Counted from the stretch's first letter, positions 16,433-26,715 are shown. The stretch is DNA of 34,380 bases from Spirochaetaceae bacterium (GCA_007695175.1 REEH01000148.1:1-34380), one strand, 5' to 3'. Made by a program: numbers and translations. The notes: generated by a model not told the origin, from the sequence alone.

Positions 16433-18816
16433 ATACGCTGCAGGCGCTGGAGTTTGATCGCATCCGGGCCGATCTGGCGGAGTTCTGCGTCTCCCGGGAG
16501 GGGCGGGAGGATATGCTCTCCCTGGAACCCCGGACCGACCCGGAGGAAATCGCCCGCACGAACGCGGAAGTGGATGCAGTTCTCCGCGCCCTGGAGGCGG
16601 ATCTTGCACCCCCGGGCGGGTTCGTGCCTCCACTGGAAACGATTTTTTCCGCGCTCCGCCATCGCGGAGAGGTTCTGGATCTTGAGGCGCTGGGAGCGCT
16701 CCGGGCGTTTCTGGAAGGGGCGGGTGAGTTCTACCGTTTCTTCCGGTCCGGAGAGGAAAGGGAGCTCCTCCCGGGCACGCGTTCCACCATGCTGAAACCG
16801 CCGCGGGAGCCGACCGCTTCGCTGCGTCGTCTGATTACCGGCGAGGGCCGCCTCAACGAGGACGCCGTTCCGCAGATCGTCACGCTCCGGCGCCGCATCA
16901 CCGAGGTACACCAGGAACTGCAGCACACATCGGAGCAGATTATCCGTGCCGACCGCGATCTGTACCGGGAAGACCGTGCCACCGTTCGTGACGGCCGGAC
17001 GGTACTCCCCCTGGTGGCGGACTTCAAGGGACGTCTTGACGGCATCGTACACGAAGCATCGGGCAGCGGGGAAACGCTTTTCGTGGAACCGCGGGAGCTG
17101 GTGGACCTCAATAATCGCCTCGCCCGCACCCGCAACGAGATCCTCCGGGAAATACGGCAGGTTCTGCAGGATCTGACCGAATCGGCCCGTCTGCACCGGG
17201 AAGAACTGGAAGAACTCCGGCGGGAACTCACCCTTGCGGATGGCCTCCTCGCGCGAGCGCGGTACGGCCGCGACCGGCAGGGCCGTATCGTACCCTCCGG
17301 TGAGAGAATCGTCCTCCTGAACGCCCGCCACCCCCTCCTGGGACGCGCCTGTGTTCCTCTGGATATCGCCTTTGAGCCGGGCATTCGCCTGATGGTGCTG
17401 AGCGGTCCCAACACGGGAGGCAAGACGGTTCTCCTCAAGACGCTGGGACTCCTGGCGGTGATGAATCAATGCAGCGTACCTCTCCCGGTGGCGGAGGGGA
17501 GTTCTCTACCCTGCTTCCGCTGGATCGGGGTCGATATCGGGGATGAGCAATCAATCGACGAGGCTCTCTCCACCTTCTCGGCCCACCTGCGCACGCTGGG
17601 GGAGATCACGCGGCGGGCCGACGCGGAGAGTCTCGTTCTCCTGGACGAGCTGGGGACGGGAACGGACCCGGAGGAGGGCGCCGCTCTCTCCCTGGCGATC
17701 ATCGATCACCTGATGGATCGGGGCGCCGCCGTTCTGGTGACGACGCATCAGACCGTTCTCAAGCACTACGGCTACACCCGTGACGCGGCCTCCAATGCGG
17801 CCATGGCTTTCGACGAGGAGGAACACCGCCCTACCTATCGTGTCATACCGGGCAAACCGGGCGTAAGCCACGCTCTGGAGACAGCTCTTGAGCAGGGGCT
17901 CGCGCCGGAGATAGTGGCCCGCGCCCGCGCTTACCATGGGGACAATCGGAGCAGCGTGGCGACGATCATCACCCGTCTTCTGGAGGAGGAGGAGCTTCTG
18001 CAGGAACGGATGCGCGCGGTGCAGGCGCGGGAAGCTTCACTCCTGGAAGAACGGGATCGCCTCAGGGAGACAGGACGGCGTCTGGAGGAACGGGAACGGG
18101 AGTTGAAAGAGGAGGGCCTGCGGGAGCTCAAACAGACACTGCGGCAGGCCCGCAGCCGGCTGGAACAGGAGATCCGCACCCTGCGGGAGCGGGGAGTCGC
18201 GCTGGACCGGGAGGAAATGCAGCTGGCCCGGGAACCTCTCGATGAGCTGGAGCAGATCCGGCAAACGATCGGCCGGGACGTTGCTCGAAGCGAACACTCC
18301 GCCCCGCCGGCGGACCTCGCGCCGGGGAGGGAGGTGAGGCATCGGCTCACCGGCCAGTCCGGGAGGGTCCGTTCCCTGCGCCGCGACCGCGTGGAAGTGC
18401 AGTTCGGCGACCTCCGGATGAGCGTCGCCCCGAAGGACCTCCTCGCCGGTCCATCGGAGGGAGACAAAGCGCAGTCCCGGCCGTCCCGTACGGAACCGAA
18501 GAGCTTCACGTACACGGGAGACGCCTCCGGTACCGGCACCTCCGGCGGACCGGCGCCATCGATGGAAATCGACCTCCGGGGACTCCGGCTCGAGCAGGCG
18601 CTGGAGGAGGTGGAACGGCAGGTGGACGCGGCGATCGTGCACAGCCTCTTCACCTTCAGCGTGATTCACGGTACCGGCACGGGCGTACTCCAGAAGGGGA
18701 TACAGGATTACCTGAGAACGAGGCGTGAAGTACAGGGTTTTCACTTTGCCCGCCCCGAGGAGGGGGGATACGGAAAAACGGTGGTTGAGCTCGCAAAAGA
18801 CTCCGGGGTAGGATAG
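16429..18816 (+). CDS. mutS2: MutS2 (MutS-like ATPase with Smr domain)
   Basis: 795 residues. The N-terminal part is the MutS2 core/clamp. The ABC-type ATPase has Walker A GPNTGGKT (326-333) and Walker B LVLLDELGTGTD (around 402-413). A long Glu/Arg-rich coiled coil follows (about 510-610), then a C-terminal Smr nuclease domain from about 712 with IDLRG and IHGTGTG. The MutS mismatch-recognition domain is absent, as in all MutS2. The family is linked to suppression of recombination and, in Bacillus, to rescue of collided ribosomes. The start is TTG at 16429: AAGGAG lies 6 nt upstream, the stop of the preceding gene overlaps it (TTGA), and the family starts with LNTLQALEFDRI-like sequence. Earlier in-frame starts would only re-read the rsgA end. 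Confidence 0.94.
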   Translation: MNTLQALEFDRIRADLAEFCVSREGREDMLSLEPRTDPEEIARTNAEVDAVLRALEADLAPPGGFVPPLETIFSALRHRGEVLDLEALGALRAFLEGAGEFYRFFRSGEERELLPGTRSTMLKPPREPTASLRRLITGEGRLNEDAVPQIVTLRRRITEVHQELQHTSEQIIRADRDLYREDRATVRDGRTVLPLVADFKGRLDGIVHEASGSGETLFVEPRELVDLNNRLARTRNEILREIRQVLQDLTESARLHREELEELRRELTLADGLLARARYGRDRQGRIVPSGERIVLLNARHPLLGRACVPLDIAFEPGIRLMVLSGPNTGGKTVLLKTLGLLAVMNQCSVPLPVAEGSSLPCFRWIGVDIGDEQSIDEALSTFSAHLRTLGEITRRADAESLVLLDELGTGTDPEEGAALSLAIIDHLMDRGAAVLVTTHQTVLKHYGYTRDAASNAAMAFDEEEHRPTYRVIPGKPGVSHALETALEQGLAPEIVARARAYHGDNRSSVATIITRLLEEEELLQERMRAVQAREASLLEERDRLRETGRRLEERERELKEEGLRELKQTLRQARSRLEQEIRTLRERGVALDREEMQLAREPLDELEQIRQTIGRDVARSEHSAPPADLAPGREVRHRLTGQSGRVRSLRRDRVEVQFGDLRMSVAPKDLLAGPSEGDKAQSRPSRTEPKSFTYTGDASGTGTSGGPAPSMEIDLRGLRLEQALEEVERQVDAAIVHSLFTFSVIHGTGTGVLQKGIQDYLRTRREVQGFHFARPEEGGYGKTVVELAKDSGVG

Positions 18817-18820
18817 GCGC

Positions 18821-19477
18821 GTGAAACAGTACTCGCAACTGCTCTCTTTCAGCCGACTGCTTCGCCTGGTCGCGATTGCGTCGATCCCGGTCCTGGTATC
18901 CTCCTGTCTTTCTCTTGAGGCGGAGTTCGATCTGCGCCGTCCCGGACAGACGGACCTTACGATACACTATCACCTGCACGAGTCGCTCTGGGAACTTGGT
19001 GTTTTTGATGAGAACTCGCCGGAGCGGGCCGTGCCCGTTTCGCGCCGGGACGCGGAGGAGACGGCCCTGCGCTACAGGGACGTGACGCTTCAGGATCACC
19101 GCGTTCTCCGGGAGGGTGAAAGGGTGACAGTCACCGTCCGGTACCGGGCCGGTTCCACGGAGAGCCTGCAGGGACTATGGGGCGAGGCCGGGGGTGGCCC
19201 GCTCACCGTCCGCGGGGACGGCCGGGGCATCACGATACCCCTGGCGGCACAATCCTCGCCGCTCGAGGCGAATCAGCGCGAACTGTTCGATACGATTCTC
19301 CGGAACGAGTTTGCCCGGATAACCGTGCTGGCTCCGGAGACCGTCCGGAGCGGATCCGCCGGCGGAGCGGGAGTTCCGGGCGAGGAGGAACGGGCGGGGA
19401 ACCGCTATACCTTTACCGTGCCCATGGCGGATCTCCTGGCGGCGCCGCAACCCTTTTCTCTGGAAGTGGAGTGGTAG
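18821..19477 (+). CDS. Putative lipoprotein of unknown function
   Basis: 218 residues with a spirochaete-style lipoprotein signal: basic start, hydrophobic stretch LVAIASIPVLVSS and the lipidation cysteine C29 (LVSSC, a relaxed lipobox of the sort used by spirochaetes). The mature part is rich in beta-prone, charged segments and lacks recognisable catalytic motifs. GTG start, 4 nt after the mutS2 stop, preceded by GGGGTAGGA. Expected location is the periplasmic face of the inner or outer membrane. I do not recognise the family. Confidence 0.8.
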   Translation: MKQYSQLLSFSRLLRLVAIASIPVLVSSCLSLEAEFDLRRPGQTDLTIHYHLHESLWELGVFDENSPERAVPVSRRDAEETALRYRDVTLQDHRVLREGERVTVTVRYRAGSTESLQGLWGEAGGGPLTVRGDGRGITIPLAAQSSPLEANQRELFDTILRNEFARITVLAPETVRSGSAGGAGVPGEEERAGNRYTFTVPMADLLAAPQPFSLEVEW

Positions 19478-19482
19478 GAACG

Positions 19483-19875
19483 GTGCGGGGACACGAGGTG
19501 CGCCTCTTCGAGAAGAAATTGAAGGCTCTTTTCGATCGGATTGACGTCGAACTGGAGGAGGAGTGGGGTGATGAGTACCCCCTTCACCCGGCGCGGGCGG
19601 AAGCGGGCACCGTGGGAAACCCGGAACACGAGGGACTCTTCAGTCTCGGAGCCTCCTTTTCCGCGGGATTCGGCAGTGCCCACGGGCGGGGATACGTGAT
19701 GGAAATTCGACTGGCCACCCTGGCGGACGTTCCGGGACCGGTACTGCAGCAGATTCGGGATCACGTGGGACGCCGGTGCGGCGAACTCCTGCCGGAGTAT
19801 TTTCCGGATCGCGACCTGGACGTGGTGCGGGAAAACGACACCTTCAAGATCACCGGTGATCTCTCATTGCGTTGA
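19483..19875 (+). CDS. Conserved-looking protein of unknown function
   Basis: 130 residues, no signal peptide or membrane helix, acidic, probably cytosolic. Notable segments are LFDRIDVELEEEWGDEYPLHPAR, a Gly/Ser-rich stretch FSLGASFSAGFGSAHGRGYV (about 52-72), a strand-helix unit VMEIRLATLADVPGPVLQQI, and DRDLDVVRENDTFKITGDLSL at the end. The order looks like a compact alpha/beta domain. The GTG at 19483 follows TAGGA and lies 5 nt after the lipoprotein stop; a GTG at 19471 would overlap that gene and is less likely. It is the last gene before the V-ATPase promoter. Function unknown. Confidence 0.75.
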   Translation: MRGHEVRLFEKKLKALFDRIDVELEEEWGDEYPLHPARAEAGTVGNPEHEGLFSLGASFSAGFGSAHGRGYVMEIRLATLADVPGPVLQQIRDHVGRRCGELLPEYFPDRDLDVVRENDTFKITGDLSLR

Positions 19876-19884
19876 GTTCCATGC

Positions 19885-19914
19885 TTGATGTTTTGAGAAT
19901 ACTGAATATATACT
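19885..19914 (+). promoter_or_regulatory. Sigma70 promoter of the V-ATPase operon
   Basis: TTGATG (19885-19890), 18-nt spacer, TATACT (19909-19914) in an AT-rich patch of an otherwise GC-rich gap. The predicted start near 19921 gives a leader of about 31 nt with AAGGA 7 nt before the ATG, unlike the leaderless geometry seen elsewhere. Confidence 0.65.
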
Positions 19915-19951
19915 ATCGCGAACCTGGCTACTGCAGAAAAAAGGAACGGGC

Positions 19952-20560
19952 ATGGAAACTCAGCTACAGGACATCATAGCAAAAATACACGATGAGGGTG
20001 TAAAGGGCGCCGAGGAACGGGCCCACGCCATCACCGAGCAGGCGGAAAAACAGGCTCAGGAGCAGATATCCAAGGCGCGCTCCGAGGCGGAGAGAATCGT
20101 CAAGGAAGCGAAGCAGGAAGCCGCCCGGTTGCAAAGCGCCGGTGAGGCGGCGTTGCAGCAGGCCGGTCGTGATCTGCTTCTCTCCGTTCAGAAGAAGCTC
20201 AACTCGCTCTTTGAGACGGTGATGAAGGATGCCGCCGCGGAAGCTCTCTCGCCGGAGAAGATGGCGGGGATTATCGCCGCTCTCGTGGAGAAGTGGTACG
20301 AGGCGGAAGAGGATGACCTGACCGTGCTTGTTCCGGAGAAGGACAGGGACGCGCTGGAGAAGACGCTGCGCAGTCGCCTGGGAAAGAAAATGCAGGAAGG
20401 TGTATCGGTGAAGCCCGTGCGCTCCATGGCGACGGGATTCCGTATCGCCACCGGGGACGGGTCCTCATACTACGACGTGACCGAGGGCACGCTCACGGAT
20501 CTGCTCTCGGCATATCTCAACCCCCGTCTGACTGCGATCATGCGGGACGCCGGGGAGTAG
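19952..20560 (+). CDS. atpE: V-type ATPase subunit E
   Basis: Peripheral-stalk subunit that ties the catalytic head to the membrane I subunit. 202 residues: a long N-terminal amphipathic coiled coil rich in Ala, Glu, Lys and Gln (about 8-75), then the globular C-terminal domain that caps the A/B head (about 90-202). Sequence similarity within this family is low, but length, architecture and position at the head of the A-B-D-I-K cluster make the call firm. It is the first gene after the operon promoter and has a good AAGGA site. Confidence 0.92.
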   Translation: METQLQDIIAKIHDEGVKGAEERAHAITEQAEKQAQEQISKARSEAERIVKEAKQEAARLQSAGEAALQQAGRDLLLSVQKKLNSLFETVMKDAAAEALSPEKMAGIIAALVEKWYEAEEDDLTVLVPEKDRDALEKTLRSRLGKKMQEGVSVKPVRSMATGFRIATGDGSSYYDVTEGTLTDLLSAYLNPRLTAIMRDAGE

Positions 20561-20573
20561 GTGGGTCGAAACG

Positions 20574-21146
20574 GTGCAACAGTACTACTATACGGTAGCG
20601 TCGCTCCCGGCGATCCGTCTTGAGGAGCCCCCTTTTCTCACATCCGAGGAGTTTCTCGAGATTTGCCGCACCGAGGCGAGTCCCGAGGATCTTGAGGTGA
20701 TACGGTCCGCTGTGATTCTACCGGACGCCCCGGACCACTCCTCGGATCAGCCTTCGCCTCCGCCCGGAGTCCTGGGAATCTGGAACAGAATGGTCCGGGA
20801 GTTTCAGGCTCATGCGGCGCCGATGCGCGCCCAGAACCTCGGATGGGAGGGAGACCGTCTGCCTCGCACCGAAGGGCTGGATGCGTCGATGGCGGAGCGG
20901 ACCCGCGCGATCCTCAGCGAGGATACGCCCCTGAAGGCGGAAAACGCCCTTATGCGCTGGCTCTGGCAGCTGGCGGAAGACCTGGAGACGGGACATCACT
21001 TCGACAGGGAAAAACTGGTTGTGTATCACCTGAAACTTCAACTCGCAACGCGCCGGGCACGACTTGCGGACCACGAGTCGGGCAGTGAAGAGTTCAGCCG
21101 TCAGTACGAGGTGGTCGCACAGTCACTCATGGAGATAGGCACATGA
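20574..21146 (+). CDS. DUF2764-type V-ATPase-associated protein
   Basis: 190 residues, cytosolic, mostly helical and acidic. The start QQYYYTVASLPAIRLEEPPFLTSEEFLEIC is the characteristic beginning of DUF2764 proteins, which occur between the E and A subunit genes in spirochaete, chlamydial and Bacteroidetes V-ATPase clusters. No subunit C (d) or F gene is present in this cluster, so this protein is the obvious candidate to fill the central-stalk connection to the rotor; that is inference. GTG start 13 nt after atpE; the stop overlaps the atpA start by 4 nt (ATGA), so it is translationally coupled to the catalytic subunit. Confidence 0.85.
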   Translation: MQQYYYTVASLPAIRLEEPPFLTSEEFLEICRTEASPEDLEVIRSAVILPDAPDHSSDQPSPPPGVLGIWNRMVREFQAHAAPMRAQNLGWEGDRLPRTEGLDASMAERTRAILSEDTPLKAENALMRWLWQLAEDLETGHHFDREKLVVYHLKLQLATRRARLADHESGSEEFSRQYEVVAQSLMEIGT

Positions 21147-22915
21147 CAAAAGGAAATGTAGTCGCAATCAACGGTAACATGGTCAGCGTGAACGTTGATG
21201 GTGACGTATCGCTCAACGAGGTGGGTTACATTCTCGTGGAGGATAAACGCCTCAAGGCGGAAGTGATCCGCATCAGGGGAAGCCAGGCGGAGCTGCAGGT
21301 CTTCGAGATAACCCGCGGTATCGCGGTGGGTGATCCCGTAGAGTTCACGAAAGAGCTTCTGGCCGTCGAGCTGGGACCGGGGCTTCTCACTACGATCGTG
21401 GATGGACTCCAGAATCCGCTCCCGGAACTGGCGGAGAAATCGGGCTTCTTTCTGGAGCGGGGAGTGTACCTGCAGGCCCTGCCCCGGGAAAAAAAATGGC
21501 ATTTTACCCCCACCGTTTCCGTGGGAGATTCCGTTTCCCGGGGAGACCAGCTCGGTCACGTTCCGGAAGGGATTTTTGAGCACTGGATCATGGTGCCCTT
21601 CGGGCTTTTCGACACCTATACGGTGGAGACGATCGCTTCCGAGGGGGACTACACCCTGGAGGAAACGATAGCCACCGTGAAAGACAGCGCCGGCGCCACC
21701 CACGAGCTCTCCATGGTCTTTGAATGGCCCGTAAAGCGTGCCATTGATGCCTTTCCGGAGCGGCTGCGCCCGGAGGAACCCATGGTTACCAAGGTGCGCC
21801 TCATTGATACCTTTCTTCCGGTAGCGCGGGGCGGGACCTACTGCATTCCCGGTCCCTTCGGAGCGGGTAAGACGGTGCTTCAGCAGATAACAAGCCGCAA
21901 CGCCGAGGTGGATATCGTAATCATCGCCGCCTGCGGCGAACGGGCAGGAGAGGTGGTGGAGACGCTGCGGGAATTCCCGGAGCTCACCGACCCGCGTACG
22001 GGCAAGTCCCTCATGGAACGGACCGTCATAATCTGCAACACCAGCTCCATGCCCGTGGCCGCGCGGGAAGCGTCGGTGTATACCGCCGTGACCATCGCCG
22101 AGTACTACCGTCAGATGGGCCTGGACGTGCTCCTTCTGGCGGATTCCACGAGCCGCTGGGCTCAGGCGATGAGGGAGATGTCCGGACGCCTGGAGGAGAT
22201 CCCCGGGGAGGAAGCGTTCCCGGCGTACCTGGAATCGGTCATAGCCGCCTTCTACGAACGGGCGGGACTGGTTCGGCTCAACAACGGAAAGACCGGCTCC
22301 GTCACGATCGGCGGTACCGTAAGCCCCGCGGGCGGCAACTTCGAGGAGCCGGTAACGCAGGCGACCCTCAAGGTAGTGGGGGCCTTTCACGGACTCTCCC
22401 GGGCGCGGTCGGACGCGCGCAAGTATCCCGCCATCGATCCGCTGGACAGCTGGAGCAAGTATGCCGGAACGGTTGACCATGAGATGACCGAATACGCCCG
22501 GAGCATACTCTTCCGGGGCGACGAGGTGGGACAGATGATGAAAGTCGTCGGTGAGGAGGGAACCGCCCTGGATGATTTCATTCTGTACCTGAAGAGTGAC
22601 TTCCTGGACGCGGTCTATCTGCAGCAGAACGCCTTTGATCCTGTCGACGCCTCGGTCGGGACCGAGCGGCAGCGCCACATATTCGATCTGGTCTTCACGG
22701 TCCTGGGCAGTAAAATCAAGACGGACAGCAAGGAGCAGGCGCGAAACTTCTTCTACGAATTCCGGCAGAAGTTCATCGATTACAACAGCGCCGAGTGGGA
22801 ATCGGAAGCGTTTGAGAAACTGGAGAAGGAGATGAGGGAGATGCTCTCCCGGGTATCGTCTGAACTCGAACCTCGCGCTCAGGAAGCGTACCGCAACCGG
22901 GGGGATTATGCGTAA
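21143..22915 (+). CDS. atpA: V-type ATPase catalytic subunit A
   Basis: Nucleotide-hydrolysing subunit of the A3B3 head, 590 residues, the V/A-type length with the extra non-homologous region that F-type beta subunits lack. The P-loop is GPFGAGKT at 237-244 (Ala where many V-ATPases have Cys or Ser). Other landmarks are [14 protein letters not shown] (Walker-adjacent arm), the catalytic-glutamate region [38 protein letters not shown] (Walker B and following) and [19 protein letters not shown]. It overlaps the preceding gene by 4 nt and atpB by 8 nt. Confidence 0.97.
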   Translation: MTKGNVVAINGNMVSVNVDGDVSLNEVGYILVEDKRLKAEVIRIRGSQAELQVFEITRGIAVGDPVEFTKELLAVELGPGLLTTIVDGLQNPLPELAEKSGFFLERGVYLQALPREKKWHFTPTVSVGDSVSRGDQLGHVPEGIFEHWIMVPFGLFDTYTVETIASEGDYTLEETIATVKDSAGATHELSMVFEWPVKRAIDAFPERLRPEEPMVTKVRLIDTFLPVARGGTYCIPGPFGAGKTVLQQITSRNAEVDIVIIAACGERAGEVVETLREFPELTDPRTGKSLMERTVIICNTSSMPVAAREASVYTAVTIAEYYRQMGLDVLLLADSTSRWAQAMREMSGRLEEIPGEEAFPAYLESVIAAFYERAGLVRLNNGKTGSVTIGGTVSPAGGNFEEPVTQATLKVVGAFHGLSRARSDARKYPAIDPLDSWSKYAGTVDHEMTEYARSILFRGDEVGQMMKVVGEEGTALDDFILYLKSDFLDAVYLQQNAFDPVDASVGTERQRHIFDLVFTVLGSKIKTDSKEQARNFFYEFRQKFIDYNSAEWESEAFEKLEKEMREMLSRVSSELEPRAQEAYRNRGDYA

Positions 22916-24230
22916 AGTATACAGTCGGATAGAAACTATCGCGGGCAACGTGATTTCCGTAAAGGCGGAGGGTGTGCGGTACGGCGAACTGGCCACGGTG
23001 AACACCCGGTACGGCACCTCCCTCGCGGAGGTAATCCGCATGCGCGATGATGAGGTGAGTCTCCAGGTCTACGCGGGCGGTCGCGGAATCTCCACCGGGG
23101 ACGAGGTTCGCTTCATGGGACACCCCATGCAGGTTTCCTTTTCCGACAATCTCCTGGGCCGGGTTTTCAACGGATCCGGTCGGCCCCGGGACAATGGTCC
23201 GGAGCTTACGGAGGGATTGATCGAGATAGGTGGTCCCTCGGTCAATCCGGCCAAGCGCATCATTCCCCGCAATATGATCCGCACGGGAATACCCATGATC
23301 GATCTCTTCAACACTCTCGTGGAGAGCCAGAAACTTCCCATCTTCAGCGTCTCCGGAGAACCCTACAACGAGCTTCTGGCGCGCATCGCCATGCAAGCGG
23401 AGGTGGATATCATCATCCTCGGCGGCATCGGCCTGAAGTACGATGATTATCTCTTCTTCAAGGATTCCCTGGAGGAGGGGGGCGCCCTTTCGCGGACCAT
23501 ATTCTTCGTACACACCGCCAGTGATCCCGTGGTGGAAGCGCTTCTCGTGCCGGATATCAGTCTTGCCGTAGCGGAGAAGTTCGCTCTCAAGGGCAAGCGC
23601 GTGCTCGTTCTGCTTACGGACATGACCAACTTCGCCGACGCCATGAAGGAAATCGCGATCACCCAGGAGCAGGTCCCTTCCAACCGGGGGTACCCGGGTG
23701 ACCTCTACAGCCAGCTTGCCTCACGCTACGAGAAGGCTGTGGACTTTGAAGGCGCCGGATCGATTACGATTCTAGGAGTGACCACGATGCCCGGTGACGA
23801 CGTGACGCACCCCGTTCCGGACAACACCGGGTACATCACCGAGGGACAGTACTATCTCCGAAACGGGCGAATAGAACCATTCGGTTCGCTCTCGAGACTC
23901 AAGCAGCTCGTGAATGATTCCACCCGGGATGACCATCGCGCCCTCATGGACGGGATGATCAAGCTCTACGCCAACTACAAGGAGAGTCAGGAGAAGAAAT
24001 CCATGGGGTTCCGCATGTCGGAATGGGATGACAAGCTTCTGAAGTACGGCGAGATCTTTGAACGCACTCTCATGGATCTTTCCGTCAACATTCCCCTGGA
24101 AGAAGCCCTGGATCGAGGGTGGTCGATCCTGGCGGACTGCTTCAACTCCCAGGAGACGGGCCTCAAATCTGAACTGATCAAGCAGTTCTGGCCCAAAAAG
24201 GATGAAGAGAGCGGGGAGGCCACAGCCTGA
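22908..24230 (+). CDS. atpB: V-type ATPase subunit B
   Basis: Non-catalytic partner of subunit A in the hexameric head; 440 residues. It lacks a functional P-loop, as expected: the equivalent region reads [16 protein letters not shown]. The family signature [17 protein letters not shown] and [27 protein letters not shown] are present, and the C-terminal helical domain continues to [20 protein letters not shown]. The ATG lies 8 nt inside atpA after a GGGGGGA stretch. The stop shares one base with the atpD ATG (TGATG), implying tight coupling. Confidence 0.97.
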   Translation: MRKVYSRIETIAGNVISVKAEGVRYGELATVNTRYGTSLAEVIRMRDDEVSLQVYAGGRGISTGDEVRFMGHPMQVSFSDNLLGRVFNGSGRPRDNGPELTEGLIEIGGPSVNPAKRIIPRNMIRTGIPMIDLFNTLVESQKLPIFSVSGEPYNELLARIAMQAEVDIIILGGIGLKYDDYLFFKDSLEEGGALSRTIFFVHTASDPVVEALLVPDISLAVAEKFALKGKRVLVLLTDMTNFADAMKEIAITQEQVPSNRGYPGDLYSQLASRYEKAVDFEGAGSITILGVTTMPGDDVTHPVPDNTGYITEGQYYLRNGRIEPFGSLSRLKQLVNDSTRDDHRALMDGMIKLYANYKESQEKKSMGFRMSEWDDKLLKYGEIFERTLMDLSVNIPLEEALDRGWSILADCFNSQETGLKSELIKQFWPKKDEESGEATA

Positions 24231-24823
24231 TGGTCAAGCTGACCAAGAATGAGCTGAAAAAACAGAAAGACTCTCTCAAACGGTTCGAGCGGTACCTGCC
24301 GACGCTGCAACTCAAGAAGCAGCAGCTGCAGATGGTTATTCGCCAGGTGGAACAGCAGTTCGATGCGATCAAGCGGGAGCGCGATCAGCTGCAGCGGGAT
24401 ACCAAAACGTGGATCGGTGTGTTCAACGATGGGATCGACCTGAGTCCCTACGCGGAAACGGAACAGATCCGGACTTCAGTCGGCAACATCGCCGGTATAG
24501 ACATCCCCGTTTTTGAGGAGTTGCGCTTCACCGACACGCGCTGGGATATCATAACGCTGCCCCCCTGGGTGGATCGGGGAGTTCAGGCACTCCGGGAGAT
24601 GCTGGAGTATGAAGCGCAGCTGAAGATCCTCAGGGAGCAGTTGCGCCTCCTGGGGAACGAGTTGAGAACAACCACGCAGCGGGTGAATCTCTTTGAGAAA
24701 GTCAAAATTCCGGAAACCCGGGAGAATATCCGCATGATACAGATTTACCTGGGAGACCAGCAAACCGCCGCCGTGGTCCGGGGAAAGATCGCCAAACGCA
24801 ACCTTGTAAAGGCGCCACGATGA
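24230..24823 (+). CDS. atpD: V-type ATPase subunit D
   Basis: Central rotor shaft inside the A3B3 head, functionally like F-type gamma. 197 residues; the N-terminal helix (VKLTKNELKKQKDSLKRFERYLPTLQLKKQQL, about 2-60) and the C-terminal helix (about 125-190) form the antiparallel coiled coil, with a short central domain between them. The T-K-N-E-L start is characteristic of the family. In most V-ATPases it binds subunit F, for which no gene is present here. ATG overlaps the atpB stop; the end overlaps atpI by 4 nt. Confidence 0.93.
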   Translation: MVKLTKNELKKQKDSLKRFERYLPTLQLKKQQLQMVIRQVEQQFDAIKRERDQLQRDTKTWIGVFNDGIDLSPYAETEQIRTSVGNIAGIDIPVFEELRFTDTRWDIITLPPWVDRGVQALREMLEYEAQLKILREQLRLLGNELRTTTQRVNLFEKVKIPETRENIRMIQIYLGDQQTAAVVRGKIAKRNLVKAPR

Positions 24824-26715
24824 TCGCAAAAATGAAAAAGATTTCGGTCATTACCCTGAAATCGCAACGGGACAGGACTCTCGAGAACCTGCGCGCTCTG
24901 GGCGTGGTGCACGTCTTCACCGATCGGATCGAGGTTGAATCGGGCGAAAAGCTGAGGGAACAGAAGAACGACCTGGAACGATGCCTTTCTCTTCTTCCCC
25001 CGCCGTCGGAGGCCCGGGCGGCGGATCAATCCCCGGTTACCGGTGACGGCGCCGTCGATGCCGCCCTGGCCCTGGCGGAGGAGCTGCTTGCAAAAGCGGA
25101 TCGGCGTTCACAGCTGGAGGATGACCGGGATCGGTTACAGCGCGAACTGGAACGAATAGCTCCCTGGGGCGAAATGGACCCGGACCTGGTGCGTGCTCTC
25201 CACGAAAAGGGCGTTGATGTGCGCCTCCTGGAGGCGCCGCGTGATCAGGAAGAGGAGATCCTCGCACGCGTACCGCGCTCGATAGTGCTGCGGAGAACCA
25301 AGGCCCTTGTGCGCATTCTCGCTGTCGCTGTAGGCAAGGAGGAAGCGCCCGCCGAGGAGTTGCCCCAGGTAGCGCTGCCGGAGATTTCCACCGCCGATCT
25401 TCGCGCCGGAATCACTCAGCGATCGGAGGAGATCGCGGGGATCACCGCTGAACTCGAGGATCACCGGGGGGATATTCCCCTGATACGGGAAGCGCTGGCG
25501 CAGCTTGACCAGGACCTGGAGTTTACCCGGGTCGCCTCCGGGATGGAGCGGGATCGGCTGCTGCAATGGGTAACCGGCTTCGTTCCTCATGACGAGGTGG
25601 AGCGGGTCCAGGCCGCCGCCCGTGAGGAGGGGTGGGGCGTGGTTGTCCGCGATCCCGATCCGGACGAACAGGTACCGACCCAGCTGCGCAATCCCGCCCC
25701 GATCAGGATCATCCGGCCTGTTTTCGATTTACTCGGTACGGTGCCCGGTTACCGGGAGCTGGACATCTCCTTTTTCTTTCTCATATTTTTTACCGTTTTC
25801 TTTGCCATGATCATCGGAGACGGTGGATACGGTCTGGTCCTGCTGGGAGGAACCCTCTTTGCCGCTCTCCGGGGGCGGGCGGCGGGGAAGGCTCCGGGTA
25901 ATGGCCTCATCCTGATGATCGTCCTCAGCTCCGCCACGGTGATCTGGGGTGCCATAACGGGCAACTGGTTCGGGTATGCCCCCTTCAACCAGCTCCCATT
26001 TCTGCGCTCCCTCGTGATACCTCAAATCGCGATCGACAACGAGATGAGTACCGAGCTGATACAGTACATGTGCTTCATTATCGGGACGGTGCACCTCTCC
26101 ATCGCGCACATATGGAAGTTCCTGCGCGGTATGCGGGAGAGGCCCCGCATCAGAGCTCTGGAGCAGCTGGGGTGGCTGTCGATGGTGTTGGGCCTTTATT
26201 ATCTCGTCCTGCAGCTCGTCATCGATGCGGACAAGTATCCCATGCCGGACTTCGCCGTTCCCATGATCGCCGGCGGCCTGGCGGGCGTCATCCTTTTCAG
26301 TGCCCAGGAGGAGGGACGGAACTTCTTTATCGGGATTGCCATGGGTTTTGCCGGTATCATCACAACGATCCTGGACAGCATCAGTGCCTTTTCAGACATC
26401 ATCTCCTACATCCGTCTTTTTGCAGTGGGCCTTGCCACCCTGGCCATTGCGGAGGCCTTCAACAGCATGGCCGGTGGAGTGGCGGAGGGGCTTGGCGGCG
26501 CCGGGGGCGCAATCGCGGCGGTATTGATACTCTTTCTGGGACACACACTCAACCTCGCCATGGGGGCTCTTTCCGTGGTGGTGCACGGGGTGCGACTGAA
26601 TATGCTCGAGTTTTCCGGGCATCTTGGAATGGAATGGACCGGGGTGGAATACGCCCCGTTTAAATCACGGACACAAACAACCAATCAAGGAGAAGTAGCG
26701 CATGAATATCGGTGA
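24820..26715 (+). CDS. atpI: V-type ATPase membrane subunit I (a-subunit)
   Basis: Stator subunit carrying the ion half-channels; 631 residues. The N-terminal half (about 1-310) is a cytosolic hairpin of coiled coils that binds the peripheral stalks. The C-terminal half has about seven or eight membrane helices beginning near ISFFFLIFFTVFFAMIIGDGGYG. The essential arginine that releases the ion from the rotor is R532 in ISYIRLFAVGLATLAIAEAFN. LGHTLNLAMGALSVVVHGVRLNMLEFSGHLGMEW is the usual C-terminal helix pair. The ATG overlaps atpD by 4 nt; the last 14 nt overlap atpK. Confidence 0.95.
   Translation: MIAKMKKISVITLKSQRDRTLENLRALGVVHVFTDRIEVESGEKLREQKNDLERCLSLLPPPSEARAADQSPVTGDGAVDAALALAEELLAKADRRSQLEDDRDRLQRELERIAPWGEMDPDLVRALHEKGVDVRLLEAPRDQEEEILARVPRSIVLRRTKALVRILAVAVGKEEAPAEELPQVALPEISTADLRAGITQRSEEIAGITAELEDHRGDIPLIREALAQLDQDLEFTRVASGMERDRLLQWVTGFVPHDEVERVQAAAREEGWGVVVRDPDPDEQVPTQLRNPAPIRIIRPVFDLLGTVPGYRELDISFFFLIFFTVFFAMIIGDGGYGLVLLGGTLFAALRGRAAGKAPGNGLILMIVLSSATVIWGAITGNWFGYAPFNQLPFLRSLVIPQIAIDNEMSTELIQYMCFIIGTVHLSIAHIWKFLRGMRERPRIRALEQLGWLSMVLGLYYLVLQLVIDADKYPMPDFAVPMIAGGLAGVILFSAQEEGRNFFIGIAMGFAGIITTILDSISAFSDIISYIRLFAVGLATLAIAEAFNSMAGGVAEGLGGAGGAIAAVLILFLGHTLNLAMGALSVVVHGVRLNMLEFSGHLGMEWTGVEYAPFKSRTQTTNQGEVAHEYR

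Noticed and set aside
21101-23041. 646-codon open frame on the - strand across atpA and atpB
   Set aside because: It is antisense to two secure V-ATPase genes; its translation is low-complexity His/Arg/Gly-rich text with no family motif. In GC-rich DNA the frame opposite a real gene is often open.
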